From positions 62,001 through 126,000 of the forward strand of contig NZ_SRJD01000003.1 in assembly GCF_004684935.1 (NCBI RefSeq): DNA of 64,000 nt, given 5' to 3'. Shown here piece after piece: positions 32,578 to 42,337 of this stretch. The position numbers and the translations under genes are program-made. A model generated the notes under the pieces. That model did no database searches, was not told the origin of the DNA, and saw only the letters and a program-made list of their open reading frames with translations. How positions within the stretch are numbered: position 1 is the stretch's first letter; each line of letters opens with the position of its first letter. Source of the stretch: Sporolactobacillus shoreae. Its GTDB lineage: Bacteria; Bacillota; Bacilli; Bacillales; Sporolactobacillaceae.

Positions 32578-32622
32578 AGGACTGAGATGGAAAGTTAAAC
32601 TTTTCATCCCAGTCCTTTTTTA
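32578..32622. terminator. Bidirectional terminator between clpX and the FTR1 gene
   Basis: AGGACTGAGATGGAAAGTT pairs with AACTTTTCATCCCAGTCCT around a short loop; A-run on the left, T-run on the right. It serves both convergent genes. Confidence 0.92.
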
Positions 32623-32646
32623 TGGCTTGCAAGCTAACGCTGGTAA

Positions 32647-33621
32647 TCAGACTTCGTGATTCATCAATGCCTGTTTTCTCGGTTTCCAGGAACGCATATA
32701 CTGAGCGATGAAGTATGAGCCAAGGACAAGCAATACGGCAATAATCTGAGCTGTAATGCTCTCAACATTTGGAAAAATGGCGAACCACAGGCCAGCCCAG
32801 TCCGGTATCGGCAGATTGAGGCTTGTTGTCGGGATCCAGCCTGCCAGCTGCATCTCCTGCACATTTTCACCGACCATGACGATCAGTACCATTCCAAGCA
32901 TCACTCCGGTGAGAATCAACATCTTTTTATAAGGCAGTTTGCGCTGGGCCACAAAGGTTAAGGCTGCTACAATCAGTGTTAAAACAAGTCCGATGATGGC
33001 CCCGAGGAGTACGATAAAACCACCGGCCTGCATACGAATGGACTGCAAAAAGAGATCCACTTCAAATCCTTCACGATAAACGGCAGTGAATCCAAGCGAA
33101 GCCAGGCCAATGTAGGCCGTTTTTCCTGGACTTGAATAGGATGACTGAATCAGTTCACCCTTTTTCTTATTATGTGCCCCGATCCAGGCTGTCCAGTATA
33201 TTTTATGGAAAAACCAGTTCATTACGAGAAGAAGTACGGCGATAGCCAGAAGTCCAGTGGCCGCCTGAATATTCAACTCGGAAGTGGTGGCTGCAAATAA
33301 AGAGATGATGCCAACAACGATAAACCAGGTAGCGAGAGTGGCAAGAAAACCGACGCCTGACCCGGAAGCAATTGGTTTCCAATAGACCTGTTTGGTCCGC
33401 ATTAATCCGGCAGTGAGGGCAGAAAGCACAAGAATCGCTTCAAGCCCTTCACGAAAGACAAGAATACCTGTATTCACAATGCCCATAGCCCTACTCATAT
33501 GGTGAACTGTTGGGTCGACCGGATTTCCTCCTGAGGTCACACCCTGCCATATAAATACCCCGGCAATCAAAAAAGTGGCGGCACCGATACACAGCGATTT
33601 CAGATGAAAATGCCCAGCCAT
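32647..33621 (-). CDS. FTR1-family iron permease
   Basis: A 324-residue membrane protein with seven or so segments. Two REGLE-type iron-binding motifs are present: FREGLEAILVLSALTAG near residue 55 and VYREGFEVDLFLQSI near 175. The family imports ferrous/ferric iron, often with EfeO/EfeB partners, but none are adjacent. GGGAGGG precedes the start MAGHFHLK. A Fur box lies upstream. The gene is an insertion between clpX and lonB relative to B. subtilis. Confidence 0.9.
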   Translation of the reverse strand: MAGHFHLKSLCIGAATFLIAGVFIWQGVTSGGNPVDPTVHHMSRAMGIVNTGILVFREGLEAILVLSALTAGLMRTKQVYWKPIASGSGVGFLATLATWFIVVGIISLFAATTSELNIQAATGLLAIAVLLLVMNWFFHKIYWTAWIGAHNKKKGELIQSSYSSPGKTAYIGLASLGFTAVYREGFEVDLFLQSIRMQAGGFIVLLGAIIGLVLTLIVAALTFVAQRKLPYKKMLILTGVMLGMVLIVMVGENVQEMQLAGWIPTTSLNLPIPDWAGLWFAIFPNVESITAQIIAVLLVLGSYFIAQYMRSWKPRKQALMNHEV

Positions 33622-33659
33622 TATAAAACCCTCCCGAGTAGAGATTATATTAATGAAAT

Positions 33660-33674
33660 TGATAATCATTTTCA
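33660..33674 (-). promoter_or_regulatory. Fur box of the FTR1 gene
   Basis: TGATAATCATTTTCA, one mismatch to the Bacillus Fur consensus TGATAATNATTATCA, within the longer palindrome AATTGATAATCATTTTCAATT minus its last base. It lies 38 bases before the start codon and implies iron repression. Confidence 0.85.
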
Positions 33675-33858
33675 ATTAAAAATTTTATTCTTTGTTCACA
33701 ATTTTGTCAATTCATTTTATGAGTGAAGTGAGGCTGTCCTTGGCCATTTACCCATCTCTCGACGGAATTTTTGTTTATCTGTTTTCCTCCTTGGATATAC
33801 TGCCCAATAAATAAGAGAGAGGAATTGATCTGATTCTCTCAGGAAGGCAGGCAATAAA

Positions 33859-35580
33859 ATGAGCTGGATGGTTTTGCTGATTTTCACGCAAATCTTTTTT
33901 GGTGCGATCATTGGGCTGTATTTCTGGAATCTCTTGCGGAACCAGCATGTGCAGCGCATTTCTGTAGATAAGGAGTCAAAGAAGGAGCTGGAACAGCTGG
34001 AAAAACAGCGAAGCCGCTCTCTTTCTGAACCATTGTCGGAACGTATCCGTCCGAAATCGCTGGAAGACGTCATCGGCCAGCAAGAGGGTATTCAGGCGTT
34101 AAGGGCTGCACTTTGCGGGGCCAATCCGCAGCATGTGATTATTTACGGGCCGCCTGGAATCGGAAAAACAGCGGCTGCCCGGCTTGTTCTTGAAGAAGCG
34201 AAAAAGAATCCTGTGTCGCCATTTAACAGCGGGTCACCTTTTATTGAGCTGGATGGAGCGACGGCCAGATTTGATGAACGCGGAATCGCTGATCCTCTGA
34301 TCGGATCCGTTCATGACCCGATTTATCAGGGGGCCGGGGCGATGGGCCAGGCAGGAATCCCGCAGCCAAAGGAAGGTGCTGTGACTCATGCGCATGGCGG
34401 GGTTCTTTTTATTGATGAGATCGGCGAGTTGCATCCCATTCAGATGAATAAGCTGCTTAAAGTGCTTGAGGATCGCAAAGTGTTCCTTGAAAGTGCATAT
34501 TACAGTGCCGAGAACCACCAGATCCCGGCCTACGTTCATGACATTTTCCAGAATGGGCTGCCCGCTGATTTCCGGTTAATCGGAGCGACGACGCGCCGCC
34601 CGGAGGAAATTCCGCCGGCGATACGCTCGCGCTGCCTTGAGATCTTTTTCAGCGAGCTCAGCCGTACAGATATACAGAAAATTGCCGGACGGGCGGCGGG
34701 CAAGCTGAATCTGGAGGTGCCACAGGTATGTCTGGAGAAAATAGCGGACTATGCCAAAAATGGGCGTGAGGCTGTGAACATGATGCAGATCGCGGCAGGC
34801 ATGGCCAGATATCAGAACGGCAGCATTGAAAAAATCGGCCTTGCAGAGATTGAATGGGTGATCCGGTCAAGCCGGCTGGTGCCCAAGCCTAACCGGAAGG
34901 TACCGCAAAAACCGGAGATCGGTCTGGTTAACGGTCTGGCAGTTTATGGCCCAGGGCAGGGCGCCCTGCTTGAGATTGAAGCGGCCGTGGTAAAAACCCG
35001 CCGGGAAGGGAGCCTGACGATCACAGGTATCGCTGAAGAAGAGACAATGGGTACTTCCGGACGATCCATGACACGAAAGAGCATGGCTCGCGGATCGGTT
35101 GAAAATGTACTGACCGTTCTGAACCGGATGGGCTTTGCCACTTATAAATACCACATTCATGTCAATTTTCCGGGCGGTTCGCTCGTTGATGGACCTTCCG
35201 CAGGTATTTCGATGGCAGTTGCCATATGTTCAGCCATTCTTTGCCGACGCGTCAGTCCCGATCTGGCTATGACGGGTGAGCTTGGGCTTCACGGTCAGGT
35301 CAAGCCGATAGGCGGGGTGATTGCGAAGGTCGAAGCAGCGGCCGAAGCGGGCGCGAAACGGGTCATTATTCCGAGGGAGAACATGCAGGAAACACTGAAA
35401 AACTTCGAAAAAGTAGAAGTAATCCCGGTCGATTCACTCCGGGAGGTGCTGGAACTTGCACTGCTTCCGGAGGAGAAAGCCGAATTAAAGCAGGCGTCGG
35501 AATCTTATTCCGACGCACTGCTCAGCCGCCCGCTTTCGGCGCGGCCGGTTGGACAGCCAATTGAGAAAGAAGGGTCCTGA
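33859..35580 (+). CDS. lonB: Lon-like protease LonB
   Basis: A membrane-anchored AAA+ serine protease, 573 residues. It has an N-terminal membrane helix (residues 4-27), Walker A YGPPGIGKTAAARLV near 98, Walker B GGVLFIDEIGELHPIQMNKL near 178, and a C-terminal Lon protease domain with the catalytic Ser in DGPSAGISMAVAICSAI and the Lys in the KRVIIPRENMQE region. In B. subtilis it is a forespore protein that follows clpX and precedes lonA. lonA itself is absent here; ysxC comes next. Confidence 0.96.
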   Translation: MSWMVLLIFTQIFFGAIIGLYFWNLLRNQHVQRISVDKESKKELEQLEKQRSRSLSEPLSERIRPKSLEDVIGQQEGIQALRAALCGANPQHVIIYGPPGIGKTAAARLVLEEAKKNPVSPFNSGSPFIELDGATARFDERGIADPLIGSVHDPIYQGAGAMGQAGIPQPKEGAVTHAHGGVLFIDEIGELHPIQMNKLLKVLEDRKVFLESAYYSAENHQIPAYVHDIFQNGLPADFRLIGATTRRPEEIPPAIRSRCLEIFFSELSRTDIQKIAGRAAGKLNLEVPQVCLEKIADYAKNGREAVNMMQIAAGMARYQNGSIEKIGLAEIEWVIRSSRLVPKPNRKVPQKPEIGLVNGLAVYGPGQGALLEIEAAVVKTRREGSLTITGIAEEETMGTSGRSMTRKSMARGSVENVLTVLNRMGFATYKYHIHVNFPGGSLVDGPSAGISMAVAICSAILCRRVSPDLAMTGELGLHGQVKPIGGVIAKVEAAAEAGAKRVIIPRENMQETLKNFEKVEVIPVDSLREVLELALLPEEKAELKQASESYSDALLSRPLSARPVGQPIEKEGS

Positions 35581-35606
35581 TTACGGGATCTATGTTTTTG
35601 ATCAGC

Positions 35607-35636
35607 AGACCTGTCATTACGACAGGTCTGTTTGTT
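35607..35636 (+). terminator. Terminator of lonB
   Basis: AGACCTGTC-ATTAC-GACAGGTCT followed by GTTTGTTT. Confidence 0.75.
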
Positions 35637-35775
35637 TCGGAGGGGTTGAAGTCGCGGATGAATGGACACATGGCGGCTCTTACGCTAGAATGAGTGGTGC
35701 GCAGTAGTGATCGGAAAGTCACAATTGTTATTGGACAGGCACGGAGTGAGGCCTGCACGTCAGGGAGTGTGAATC

Positions 35776-36360
35776 ATGAAAATTAATCAGGCGGACTACA
35801 TCATCAGTGCGGTCGGCCCGGCTCAGTATCCTTCTGACGGTCTGCCGGAGATTGCTCTTGCCGGCCGGTCGAATGTCGGGAAATCTTCATTTATTAATAA
35901 GATGCTGGGCAGAAGAAATCTGGTCCGAACATCTGAAAAACCGGGAAAAACGCAAAAACTGAACTATTTTAAGATAAACGAGGCCTTTTATTTTGTCGAT
36001 GTGCCTGGATATGGTTATGCCAAAGTCTCCAAGGCTGACAAAGAAGCTTGGGGGAAAATGCTCGAAAAGTATTTTTCAGAACGTACCCAGCTGAGCGCAG
36101 TGGTCCACGTCGTTGATCTGCGCCACCCACCTTCCAAAGATGACGTAAAGATGCATGATTATCTGGCCTACTTTGGTCGCCCTGTCATCACAGTCGCGAC
36201 CAAGGCGGATAAAATTCCAAAAGGGAAGCACCAAAGCCAGAAACAGGTGATCGCGCGTGACCTCGGTCTCGGTCCGGAGGATTCTCTTCTTTTATTTTCT
36301 TCGGTGACCGGTGTGGGAAAAGACGAAGCATGGCGCGCTCTGAGCCCTTATCTGGGCTAA
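35776..36360 (+). CDS. ysxC: Ribosome-biogenesis GTPase YsxC/EngB
   Basis: A 194-residue circular TrmE/Era-type GTPase needed for 50S subunit assembly. G1 GRSNVGKS near residue 31, G2 [10 protein letters not shown]3 [10 protein letters not shown]4 TKAD near 146 and G5 SSVTGVGK are all present. CAGGGAGTGTGAATC precedes the ATG. Gene order lonA-ysxC-hemA in B. subtilis is here lonB-ysxC-hemL. Confidence 0.96.
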   Translation: MKINQADYIISAVGPAQYPSDGLPEIALAGRSNVGKSSFINKMLGRRNLVRTSEKPGKTQKLNYFKINEAFYFVDVPGYGYAKVSKADKEAWGKMLEKYFSERTQLSAVVHVVDLRHPPSKDDVKMHDYLAYFGRPVITVATKADKIPKGKHQSQKQVIARDLGLGPEDSLLLFSSVTGVGKDEAWRALSPYLG

Positions 36361-36462
36361 AGATGTGAGCAATGGTGTGCAGACTGCCGCTGATAGGCGG
36401 CGGTCAAATAAATACATATAACGCAAGGATGCTATTCAATGCTCTTGGGAGAAGGATGAGAA

Positions 36463-37758
36463 ATGGATTTCACTGAATCAATTGCCGCATATAAAGAGGC
36501 AAAACCACTGATGCCGGGCGGGGTAAGCAGCCCCGTCCGGGCTTTTCCTGCTGTAGATCTGAACCCGATCTATATGGATCATGGGAAGGGCTCTAAGATT
36601 TATGATCTTGACGGAAATGAATACATTGACTATGTGCTGAGCTGGGGGCCGCTGATTCTTGGCCACGCCGATGAAAAAGTGGTTGAGTTCGTAAAGGAAA
36701 CGGCAGAAAAAGGGACCAGCTTCGGGGCGCCACATGTTCTGGAAACAAAGCTCGCGGAACTCGTTGTTGAACGCGTTCCTTCTGTTGAAATGGTTCGGAT
36801 GGTCAACTCCGGAACAGAAGCGACAATGAGTGCGATCCGGCTTGCCCGCGGCTACACTGGAAGAGATAAAATTCTTAAGTTTGAAGGAAGCTATCATGGG
36901 AGCTCCGATTCTCTCCTGATCAAAGCAGGGTCGGGTGTCGCGACACTTGGGCTTCCCGACAGCCCAGGCGTTCCCGCACAGCTGGCGAAAGATACCCTGA
37001 CCGTTCCGTATAATGACGCGGAGAGGGTATCGGACGTTTTTAAACAATACGGACACGACATCGCCTGCGTGATTGTCGAGCCGGTTGCCGGTAATATGGG
37101 CGTGGTCCCGCCGATTCCGGGCTTCCTTGAGGAATTGAGAAGAATAACCAAAGCATACGGTTCATTGCTTATTTTTGATGAAGTCATGACCGGATTCCGT
37201 GTCGCTTATAATTGTGCACAGGGCTATTATGGCGTGACACCGGATCTGACCACCCTTGGCAAAGTGATTGGCGGCGGGCTTCCGGTCGGTGCCTATGGCG
37301 GCCGACGTGATATCATGAAACAAATGGCTCCGGAAGGCCCTATCTATCAGGCGGGTACATTGTCCGGCAATCCGCTGGCTATGGCGGCCGGGTACATGAC
37401 TCTGTCACAGTTGACACCGGAGGATTATCCTGAATTCAGAAAGAAAGCGGATCGACTGGCTGAAGGCTATCAGGCTGCCGCGAAAAAATACGGCATCCCG
37501 CTTACTGTCAATCAGGCGGGGGCTATGATGGGCTTTTTCTTTACGGATCAGAAAGTAATCAATTACAAGCGGTCCAAATCGTCCGACCTGAACCATTTTA
37601 AAAAATATTTTGCGGCCATGATTGAACAGGGCATTTCACTGCCACCATCCCAGTTTGAAGGTGTTTTCCTATCAACAAAACACTCAATGGAGGACATTGA
37701 AAAAACGATCCAGGCGGCTGAAAATGCTTTTAAACAGATCGCTGAATCTGAGTCATGA
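36463..37758 (+). CDS. hemL: Glutamate-1-semialdehyde 2,1-aminomutase
   Basis: A PLP enzyme of 431 residues converting glutamate-1-semialdehyde to 5-aminolevulinate. Family blocks [65 protein letters not shown] and the PLP-lysine block [18 protein letters not shown] are intact. GGAGAAGGATGAGAA precedes the ATG. It is the sole survivor of the hemAXCDBL operon at this locus; heme genes might be elsewhere or lost. Confidence 0.93.
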   Translation: MDFTESIAAYKEAKPLMPGGVSSPVRAFPAVDLNPIYMDHGKGSKIYDLDGNEYIDYVLSWGPLILGHADEKVVEFVKETAEKGTSFGAPHVLETKLAELVVERVPSVEMVRMVNSGTEATMSAIRLARGYTGRDKILKFEGSYHGSSDSLLIKAGSGVATLGLPDSPGVPAQLAKDTLTVPYNDAERVSDVFKQYGHDIACVIVEPVAGNMGVVPPIPGFLEELRRITKAYGSLLIFDEVMTGFRVAYNCAQGYYGVTPDLTTLGKVIGGGLPVGAYGGRRDIMKQMAPEGPIYQAGTLSGNPLAMAAGYMTLSQLTPEDYPEFRKKADRLAEGYQAAAKKYGIPLTVNQAGAMMGFFFTDQKVINYKRSKSSDLNHFKKYFAAMIEQGISLPPSQFEGVFLSTKHSMEDIEKTIQAAENAFKQIAESES

Positions 37759-37785
37759 AGCGAGACTAAATGATACTTAATTTTT

Positions 37786-37828
37786 GAGGGAGCCCTTCCA
37801 AAGATGATATGAAGGAGCTCCCTCTTGA
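37786..37828 (+). terminator. Terminator of hemL
   Basis: GAGGGAGCCCTTC pairs with GAAGGAGCTCCCTC around a 12-base loop, then TTGAAAATT. Confidence 0.75.
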
Positions 37829-37903
37829 AAATTCTACTCATACTTTAAGCAAATTGTGCAAAACTAAACCTGTAGGATGATTAATTCCAGAAGGTGGTCG
37901 GAC

Positions 37904-38593
37904 ATGCATTTTTTGCAGATAGCAATCGAACTGATTGTAGGTTTTGCAGCGCTTTTCCTATTGACGAAAATACTCGGGAAGGCGACCCTCTCCCAAGTCA
38001 CCGCGTTTGATTTTATTTCGGCGATCGTTTTAGGTGAATTTGTCGGGAACGCACTCTACGATAAAGATACCGGACTCGGATCCATTCTTTTCGCCATCGC
38101 ATTGTGGGGGCTGCTGATCTACGTTGTTGAGTGGTGCACCCAGAAATTCCGCGGAACACGAAGTTTTTTGGAAGGCAAGCCTTCGGTCGTGATCCGCAAC
38201 GGACACTTGGACAGGGAGCAGATGAAGAAAGAAAAACTTGATTTAAACATGCTTCAGAATCTTCTCAGGCAGAAAGATGTTTTTTCCGTCCGGGAAGTCG
38301 CTTACGCGATTCTGGAAACAGATGGCACGATCAGTGTGTTGAAAAAAAACAAATATGCCAACCCGACAAATGAAGAATTGCAGCAGCCTCAGAAGCCGGT
38401 ATATCTTCCTGTCACACTCATTCTCGATGGCGAAGTGGACTGGGAAAATCTCAAAAAAGCCGGACTTAATGAAGAATGGCTTCAGAATGAATTACGTAAA
38501 CATCATATCGATCATGCAAAGGATATTTTTTATTGCGAATGGAAAAAAGATGAGGGCGTTTATCTGGAGAAAATGAAGAAAGAATCTTCCTGA
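37904..38593 (+). CDS. DUF421/YetF-family membrane protein
   Basis: A 229-residue protein. It has three N-terminal membrane segments (about 3-23, 35-52, 58-77) with the block LGKATLSQVTAFDFISAIVL typical of YetF/YcaP proteins, then a cytosolic DUF421 domain with NGHLDREQMKKEKLDLNMLQ, FSVREVAYAILETDGTISVL and PVTLILDGEVDWENLKKAGL. B. subtilis members include spore-associated YetF/YrbG types. AAGGTGG precedes the ATG. It is inserted between hemL and spoVID. Confidence 0.9.
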   Translation: MHFLQIAIELIVGFAALFLLTKILGKATLSQVTAFDFISAIVLGEFVGNALYDKDTGLGSILFAIALWGLLIYVVEWCTQKFRGTRSFLEGKPSVVIRNGHLDREQMKKEKLDLNMLQNLLRQKDVFSVREVAYAILETDGTISVLKKNKYANPTNEELQQPQKPVYLPVTLILDGEVDWENLKKAGLNEEWLQNELRKHHIDHAKDIFYCEWKKDEGVYLEKMKKESS

Positions 38594-38629
38594 ACCGAAC
38601 GAAAAATTCAAACTGTTTATGATCGCTAA

Positions 38630-38654
38630 AGAGGCCTTGAGGCTTCTTTTTTTT
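38630..38654 (+). terminator. Terminator of the DUF421 gene
   Basis: AGAGGCC-TTGA-GGCTTCT followed by at least seven T. Confidence 0.8.
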
Positions 38655-38738
38655 CACCGGATTCCGGATCCCTGATTGCGCATAAATCCCCACTTCACGC
38701 ATAGACCTGTATTAAGAACGGATGAGAGGGTGGAAAGC

Positions 38739-40067
38739 ATGTCTCAATCTTCGGATGATCGCTTGCAGTTTTCAATAAATGAGTCGGTGTGGCTCAGGGA
38801 CGACGCGCCTGCCGAGGAAATTCTGTCTATGGCTCTGGAGCCGGATATAACTGTTGAAGAAAATTGGAATGATGTAACGATTAAAGGATTTTTACGCCTG
38901 ACCGGCGAGTATAGACCGTCGGATGCCGCGGCCGAACCGGACGAAGTCAAAGCCCCTCCGTTCCGGACCATCGATGAAATTATAGAAACGAATGAAGGTA
39001 CGGCGGTTCTGGAACATCACTTTCCAATTGATATCACAATACCCTCCGATCGGGTGCCGGATTTGGAAAATCTGTATGTGGTGATTGAATCGTTTGATTA
39101 CGAACTGGCCGAGCACCGGCATATACAGCTTCAGGCGGATATTGCAATTACCGGCCTGGCAAATTCCAATATCTCGGAAAGGAAAGAAAAGCCGGTGCAG
39201 CAGCCGAAGGCAAAGGCACCCGAGCAAAAACCGGCCGCGCCTGCGCCCAAACCAGCCGCCGTGAAAAAACCGGAAGCGGCGCCTGCACCCAAACCGGCAG
39301 CACCAGTAGAAAAAAAAGCCGCGCCGCCTGAAAACCCTGCCAAGCCTGCAGTAAAAAAAGAAAATCCGAAGCCCGCTCAGCCTGCAGCGAAGAGTGAGGC
39401 CAAAAAAGAAAATAAGCCTGTAAAAAGTGAAATAAAACCGGCCGCGGGAAAAGACAATAAGAAAAATGCTGCCGCCGCTCCGGGCGCGGCAAATGAACAT
39501 CCGGCCGCGAAAAAGGGAGAACCTGCCAAAGAACAGCCGAAAAATAAGACGCTGAAAAATTTTTTCAAGGGTAAAAGAGAAGACGGTGACGAGGAATATG
39601 GCGACGAGATTTTTTCCGGAGAATATGAGGAAATGCCAACCGGCCGCCAGACTGACGACGAGGAGGAAGGTCTGACTGAATATCAATACGAGGCCTTCCG
39701 CAAGCCGGAAGCGTCGGAGGATGCTGAGACACCGCCGCCTCTTGTCGCTTTTTCAGAACGTACTGAAGCAGAGCATGGAGCGTCAGGCAGCGCGCCCGAA
39801 ACTGTTCAGACTGAGAGTCCGAGCAAGAATAAAAGTGACGCAAGCAGTCTGTATCTGACTAAGGTTCTCGCGGGGGATGAATCGGACCAGAAAACGAGAG
39901 TTAAAATCTGTATTGTTCAGGCTGGAGAATCACTTGAGAGTATTTCGGAGCGCTATCATGTTCCCGTAACAAGCCTGTTGCGTAAAAACGCGCTGGCTTC
40001 AGCAAATATTGAAGCGGGAGAGCTCCTTTATATACCGAAATCGACCAAGGGAAGCCAGGATGAATGA
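38739..40067 (+). CDS. spoVID: Spore coat assembly protein SpoVID
   Basis: A 442-residue morphogenetic protein that guides coat encasement with SpoIVA and SafA. The N-terminal beta-rich region (RLQFSINESVWLRDDAPAEE, then NDVTIKGFLRLTGEY) matches the SpoVID N-terminal domain. Residues about 160-290 are an Ala/Pro/Lys-rich low-complexity linker. A C-terminal LysM domain closes it (IVQAGESLESISERYHVPVT). GAGAGGGTGGAAAGC precedes the ATG. Its stop overlaps the next gene by eight bases, a tight operon with the two following coat-related genes. Confidence 0.93.
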   Translation: MSQSSDDRLQFSINESVWLRDDAPAEEILSMALEPDITVEENWNDVTIKGFLRLTGEYRPSDAAAEPDEVKAPPFRTIDEIIETNEGTAVLEHHFPIDITIPSDRVPDLENLYVVIESFDYELAEHRHIQLQADIAITGLANSNISERKEKPVQQPKAKAPEQKPAAPAPKPAAVKKPEAAPAPKPAAPVEKKAAPPENPAKPAVKKENPKPAQPAAKSEAKKENKPVKSEIKPAAGKDNKKNAAAAPGAANEHPAAKKGEPAKEQPKNKTLKNFFKGKREDGDEEYGDEIFSGEYEEMPTGRQTDDEEEGLTEYQYEAFRKPEASEDAETPPPLVAFSERTEAEHGASGSAPETVQTESPSKNKSDASSLYLTKVLAGDESDQKTRVKICIVQAGESLESISERYHVPVTSLLRKNALASANIEAGELLYIPKSTKGSQDE

Positions 40068-40977
40068 CGATACCTCCCTGCTCGTCTCGGCGCTGCAGAA
40101 CGGCTATCATTTTCGTGAACTGAACATCATTCGGGAGAATCCGTTCTTTATCGGAACAGAACGGGGAATAAAACGTATTCGGTTTTGGAACGATGAGCGA
40201 TTGCTGCGAACACATATGGATTGGCGAAGGCTGCTGCTCAGCGACCATTTTTTTGTCGACCGGATGTATGCCACTGTCTCCGGCAGTCCATTTATCCGAT
40301 ATGGCCGCTTCGCAATCACATGCCATGATGCTCCTCTTGACGAAGCAGGCTTATCCGCCCGCGAAGAGGTTTGGTCTGAGGCGATTGCTTCGCTGATTCG
40401 GAAGAGCCGGGGAGCAGTGGCCGGGCGGGAGAAAATCTCAGTACTCGCCAGGGCGGAAGCCTTTTACGATCAGGCTGAACGATCGGGAGCATTCTACGGA
40501 CGCGCCGGAGAACTGGCGCGTCTCTGCTATCCCGAGGTTCGTGAACGCGCGTATCAATGCGACAGCTTGAGAAGCAGGCATACGAAGTCTGGAAAATCCT
40601 TTATTTTGCCTGCGGATTTCTCGTTCCGGCAGTGCAGGGCGCTGCTTGATACATTGTTTATTGAACTCGGCCAATCGGGAGCGGTAAGCGGATATTCACA
40701 CCTCGCTGACTTTTTTCTGGAATCTGACCGAAACGAAGGTGAAGATTGCCTGCACCGGCTCTTTCTGCGTATGAAAGAAAAGGGCGTACCGGACGAAGAG
40801 ACCGCAGATCTGGTCCAGGCGGCCTGGTACGAACCGGAGGAATGGTTCAGGCTTACCGAGTCAATGTTCAGAAATGAAGCGTCCGGGGAACAGGACACAG
40901 ACGGATTCAAAAAAATTTGGGATCAGAAAACGCGGATCATCGGCCTGTTTCAATCGGTTTACGCGGAATCGGGCTGA
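40060..40977 (+). CDS. Degenerate kinase-like protein between spoVID and ysxE
   Basis: A 305-residue soluble protein. The N-terminal part (LNIIRENPFFIGTERGIKRI, then MYATVSGSPFIRYGRFAITC) reads like the N-lobe of CotS/YsxE-type kinase folds, while the C-terminal half is helical with DCLHRLFLRMKEKG. No canonical catalytic HxD..N or DFE was found, so it appears catalytically inactive if it is a kinase relative. The ATG lies inside the last codons of spoVID. The context says spore coat. The family call is an inference. Confidence 0.5.
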   Translation: MNDDTSLLVSALQNGYHFRELNIIRENPFFIGTERGIKRIRFWNDERLLRTHMDWRRLLLSDHFFVDRMYATVSGSPFIRYGRFAITCHDAPLDEAGLSAREEVWSEAIASLIRKSRGAVAGREKISVLARAEAFYDQAERSGAFYGRAGELARLCYPEVRERAYQCDSLRSRHTKSGKSFILPADFSFRQCRALLDTLFIELGQSGAVSGYSHLADFFLESDRNEGEDCLHRLFLRMKEKGVPDEETADLVQAAWYEPEEWFRLTESMFRNEASGEQDTDGFKKIWDQKTRIIGLFQSVYAESG

Positions 40978-40997
40978 ATAAGGAGAGGTGACTGATT

Positions 40998-42038
40998 TTG
41001 CCGGCTGAACAGAGTGCGCAGATCAACCGCATACTTTTTCAGTATGATCTCTTTCCTATTCGTGTGGAAACCGCCGGCCCGCTGATCCGAGTAGTTACGG
41101 CAAACGGTGATTTCGCCTTGAAACGAAAGAAACTGACAGGAGATCAAATCCGTCACATGGAAACCGCTTATTTGCTCGCACGCCGTCTTGTGATTGATGC
41201 AGTTCCCCCGCTGCCTTCAAAATATGGAGATCTGATTATCACAGGTGAAGATCAATGTAGCTATTTAATGCCGTGGTTCGAGGAAACCATCCCTGAATCT
41301 GACGTCGTTGAGCGTTATCGGCGATTATTTGTCAAGGCTGGACAGATGCACCGACAGACGATGCAGGCAGAAGGCAATACGGATGCGCTTTTTAAAATGG
41401 CGCTGCAAACGGTGATGGCGGGGAAAATGCAATGGGAGCAATTCCTTAATACTGCCGAGCATCACGTTTATCCTTCTCCATTTGAACAAACGGTTCTGAA
41501 TTCGGCGGGAAGCTATTTGGGAGCGTTAGAACAATCGAATGCTTTTTTTTCAAAAGGCCCGGAAAAAGATGAAGATGGGGGAAATAAAGGTTTTCGCCGT
41601 GCGTTATGTCACGGAAGGCTGAGCCCGCTTCATCTGCTGATCGCAGGGGAAAGAAGCTGCCTGACCAACTTTGAGGAGTGCAGGGACGACTTTTTCATCA
41701 TTGAAACTGCGGCGCTGGTTGAGCAGGCAAACGTGATGCTTCCTGTGGACGGCTCTTCGTGGGATGAATTGCTCCGCTCCTATGTAGCGGCTTGTCCGGT
41801 CACAGATGAAGAGCTGGCATTTTTATATCATTCTTTGCTGTGTCCGAGAACTACGATTGATTTGTTGACACAGTACACTTCGGATCACACTGAAAATGAG
41901 CTCTGGTTTATCAGGCGATGGGTTCGCTTTGCCAAAGCACAGGGGAATCTGCTCCGCTGCTTCCAGCACTATTTGGAAGAAAGAAAAAAGAAGGAAAGTG
42001 CGAAGGAAGAAGTAAAAGACGAAGAAACGAGCGATTAA
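40998..42038 (+). CDS. ysxE: YsxE, CotS-family spore coat kinase-like protein
   Basis: A 346-residue CotS/HipA-like fold protein. The N-terminal lobe (GPLIRVVTANGDFALKRKKL), the hinge with YLMPWFEETI and the catalytic-loop-like ALCHGRLSPLHLLI (HGRL..H) followed by NFEECRDDF match the CotS family. It is the equivalent of B. subtilis ysxE, which follows spoVID. GGAGAGGTGACTGATT precedes the TTG start. Coat location is inferred from the neighbourhood. Confidence 0.88.
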   Translation: MPAEQSAQINRILFQYDLFPIRVETAGPLIRVVTANGDFALKRKKLTGDQIRHMETAYLLARRLVIDAVPPLPSKYGDLIITGEDQCSYLMPWFEETIPESDVVERYRRLFVKAGQMHRQTMQAEGNTDALFKMALQTVMAGKMQWEQFLNTAEHHVYPSPFEQTVLNSAGSYLGALEQSNAFFSKGPEKDEDGGNKGFRRALCHGRLSPLHLLIAGERSCLTNFEECRDDFFIIETAALVEQANVMLPVDGSSWDELLRSYVAACPVTDEELAFLYHSLLCPRTTIDLLTQYTSDHTENELWFIRRWVRFAKAQGNLLRCFQHYLEERKKKESAKEEVKDEETSD

Positions 42039-42039
42039 T

Positions 42040-42222
42040 TCAGAACCACTTTTTCAAAAAGCAAATATAGATGAAAAAGAGTAGAGCGGTGAGCAGGACA
42101 TCAAAAGTTGTTGGGATAAAGATCGTCCGGAGCAGCTGAAAAAGGGCGAGCGGGAGGACGACAATACTTAGCCCTTCACGGCATTTTTTAAAAAAAGGGG
42201 AAAGATTCTTCCTTTTGAACAT
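42040..42222 (-). CDS. 60-residue two-segment membrane protein
   Basis: Begins MFKRKNLSPFFKKCREGLSI, then hydrophobic VVLPLALFQLLRTIF and LLTALLFFIYICFLKKWF. AAGGAGTGCTCGGG precedes the ATG. It is convergent with ysxE, ending one base from the ysxE stop. A small protein of this kind is common before valS in related genomes but no name is known to me. Confidence 0.6.
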   Translation of the reverse strand: MFKRKNLSPFFKKCREGLSIVVLPLALFQLLRTIFIPTTFDVLLTALLFFIYICFLKKWF

Positions 42223-42337
42223 CCCGAGCACTCCTTTACGGCAAGCCGCGTGGTAAGAATATCTGCGGCGTTTTTATTATGCTTATGACTCAGAACCGGA
42301 AAATGTGATAAAAGTGCGGAGAAATTTATACGCGGCG

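Noticed and set aside
38892-39686. A 264-residue minus-strand frame opposite spoVID
   Set aside because: Its Arg/Phe/Gly-rich composition is the complement of the Ala/Pro/Lys-rich linker of spoVID; no start signals.
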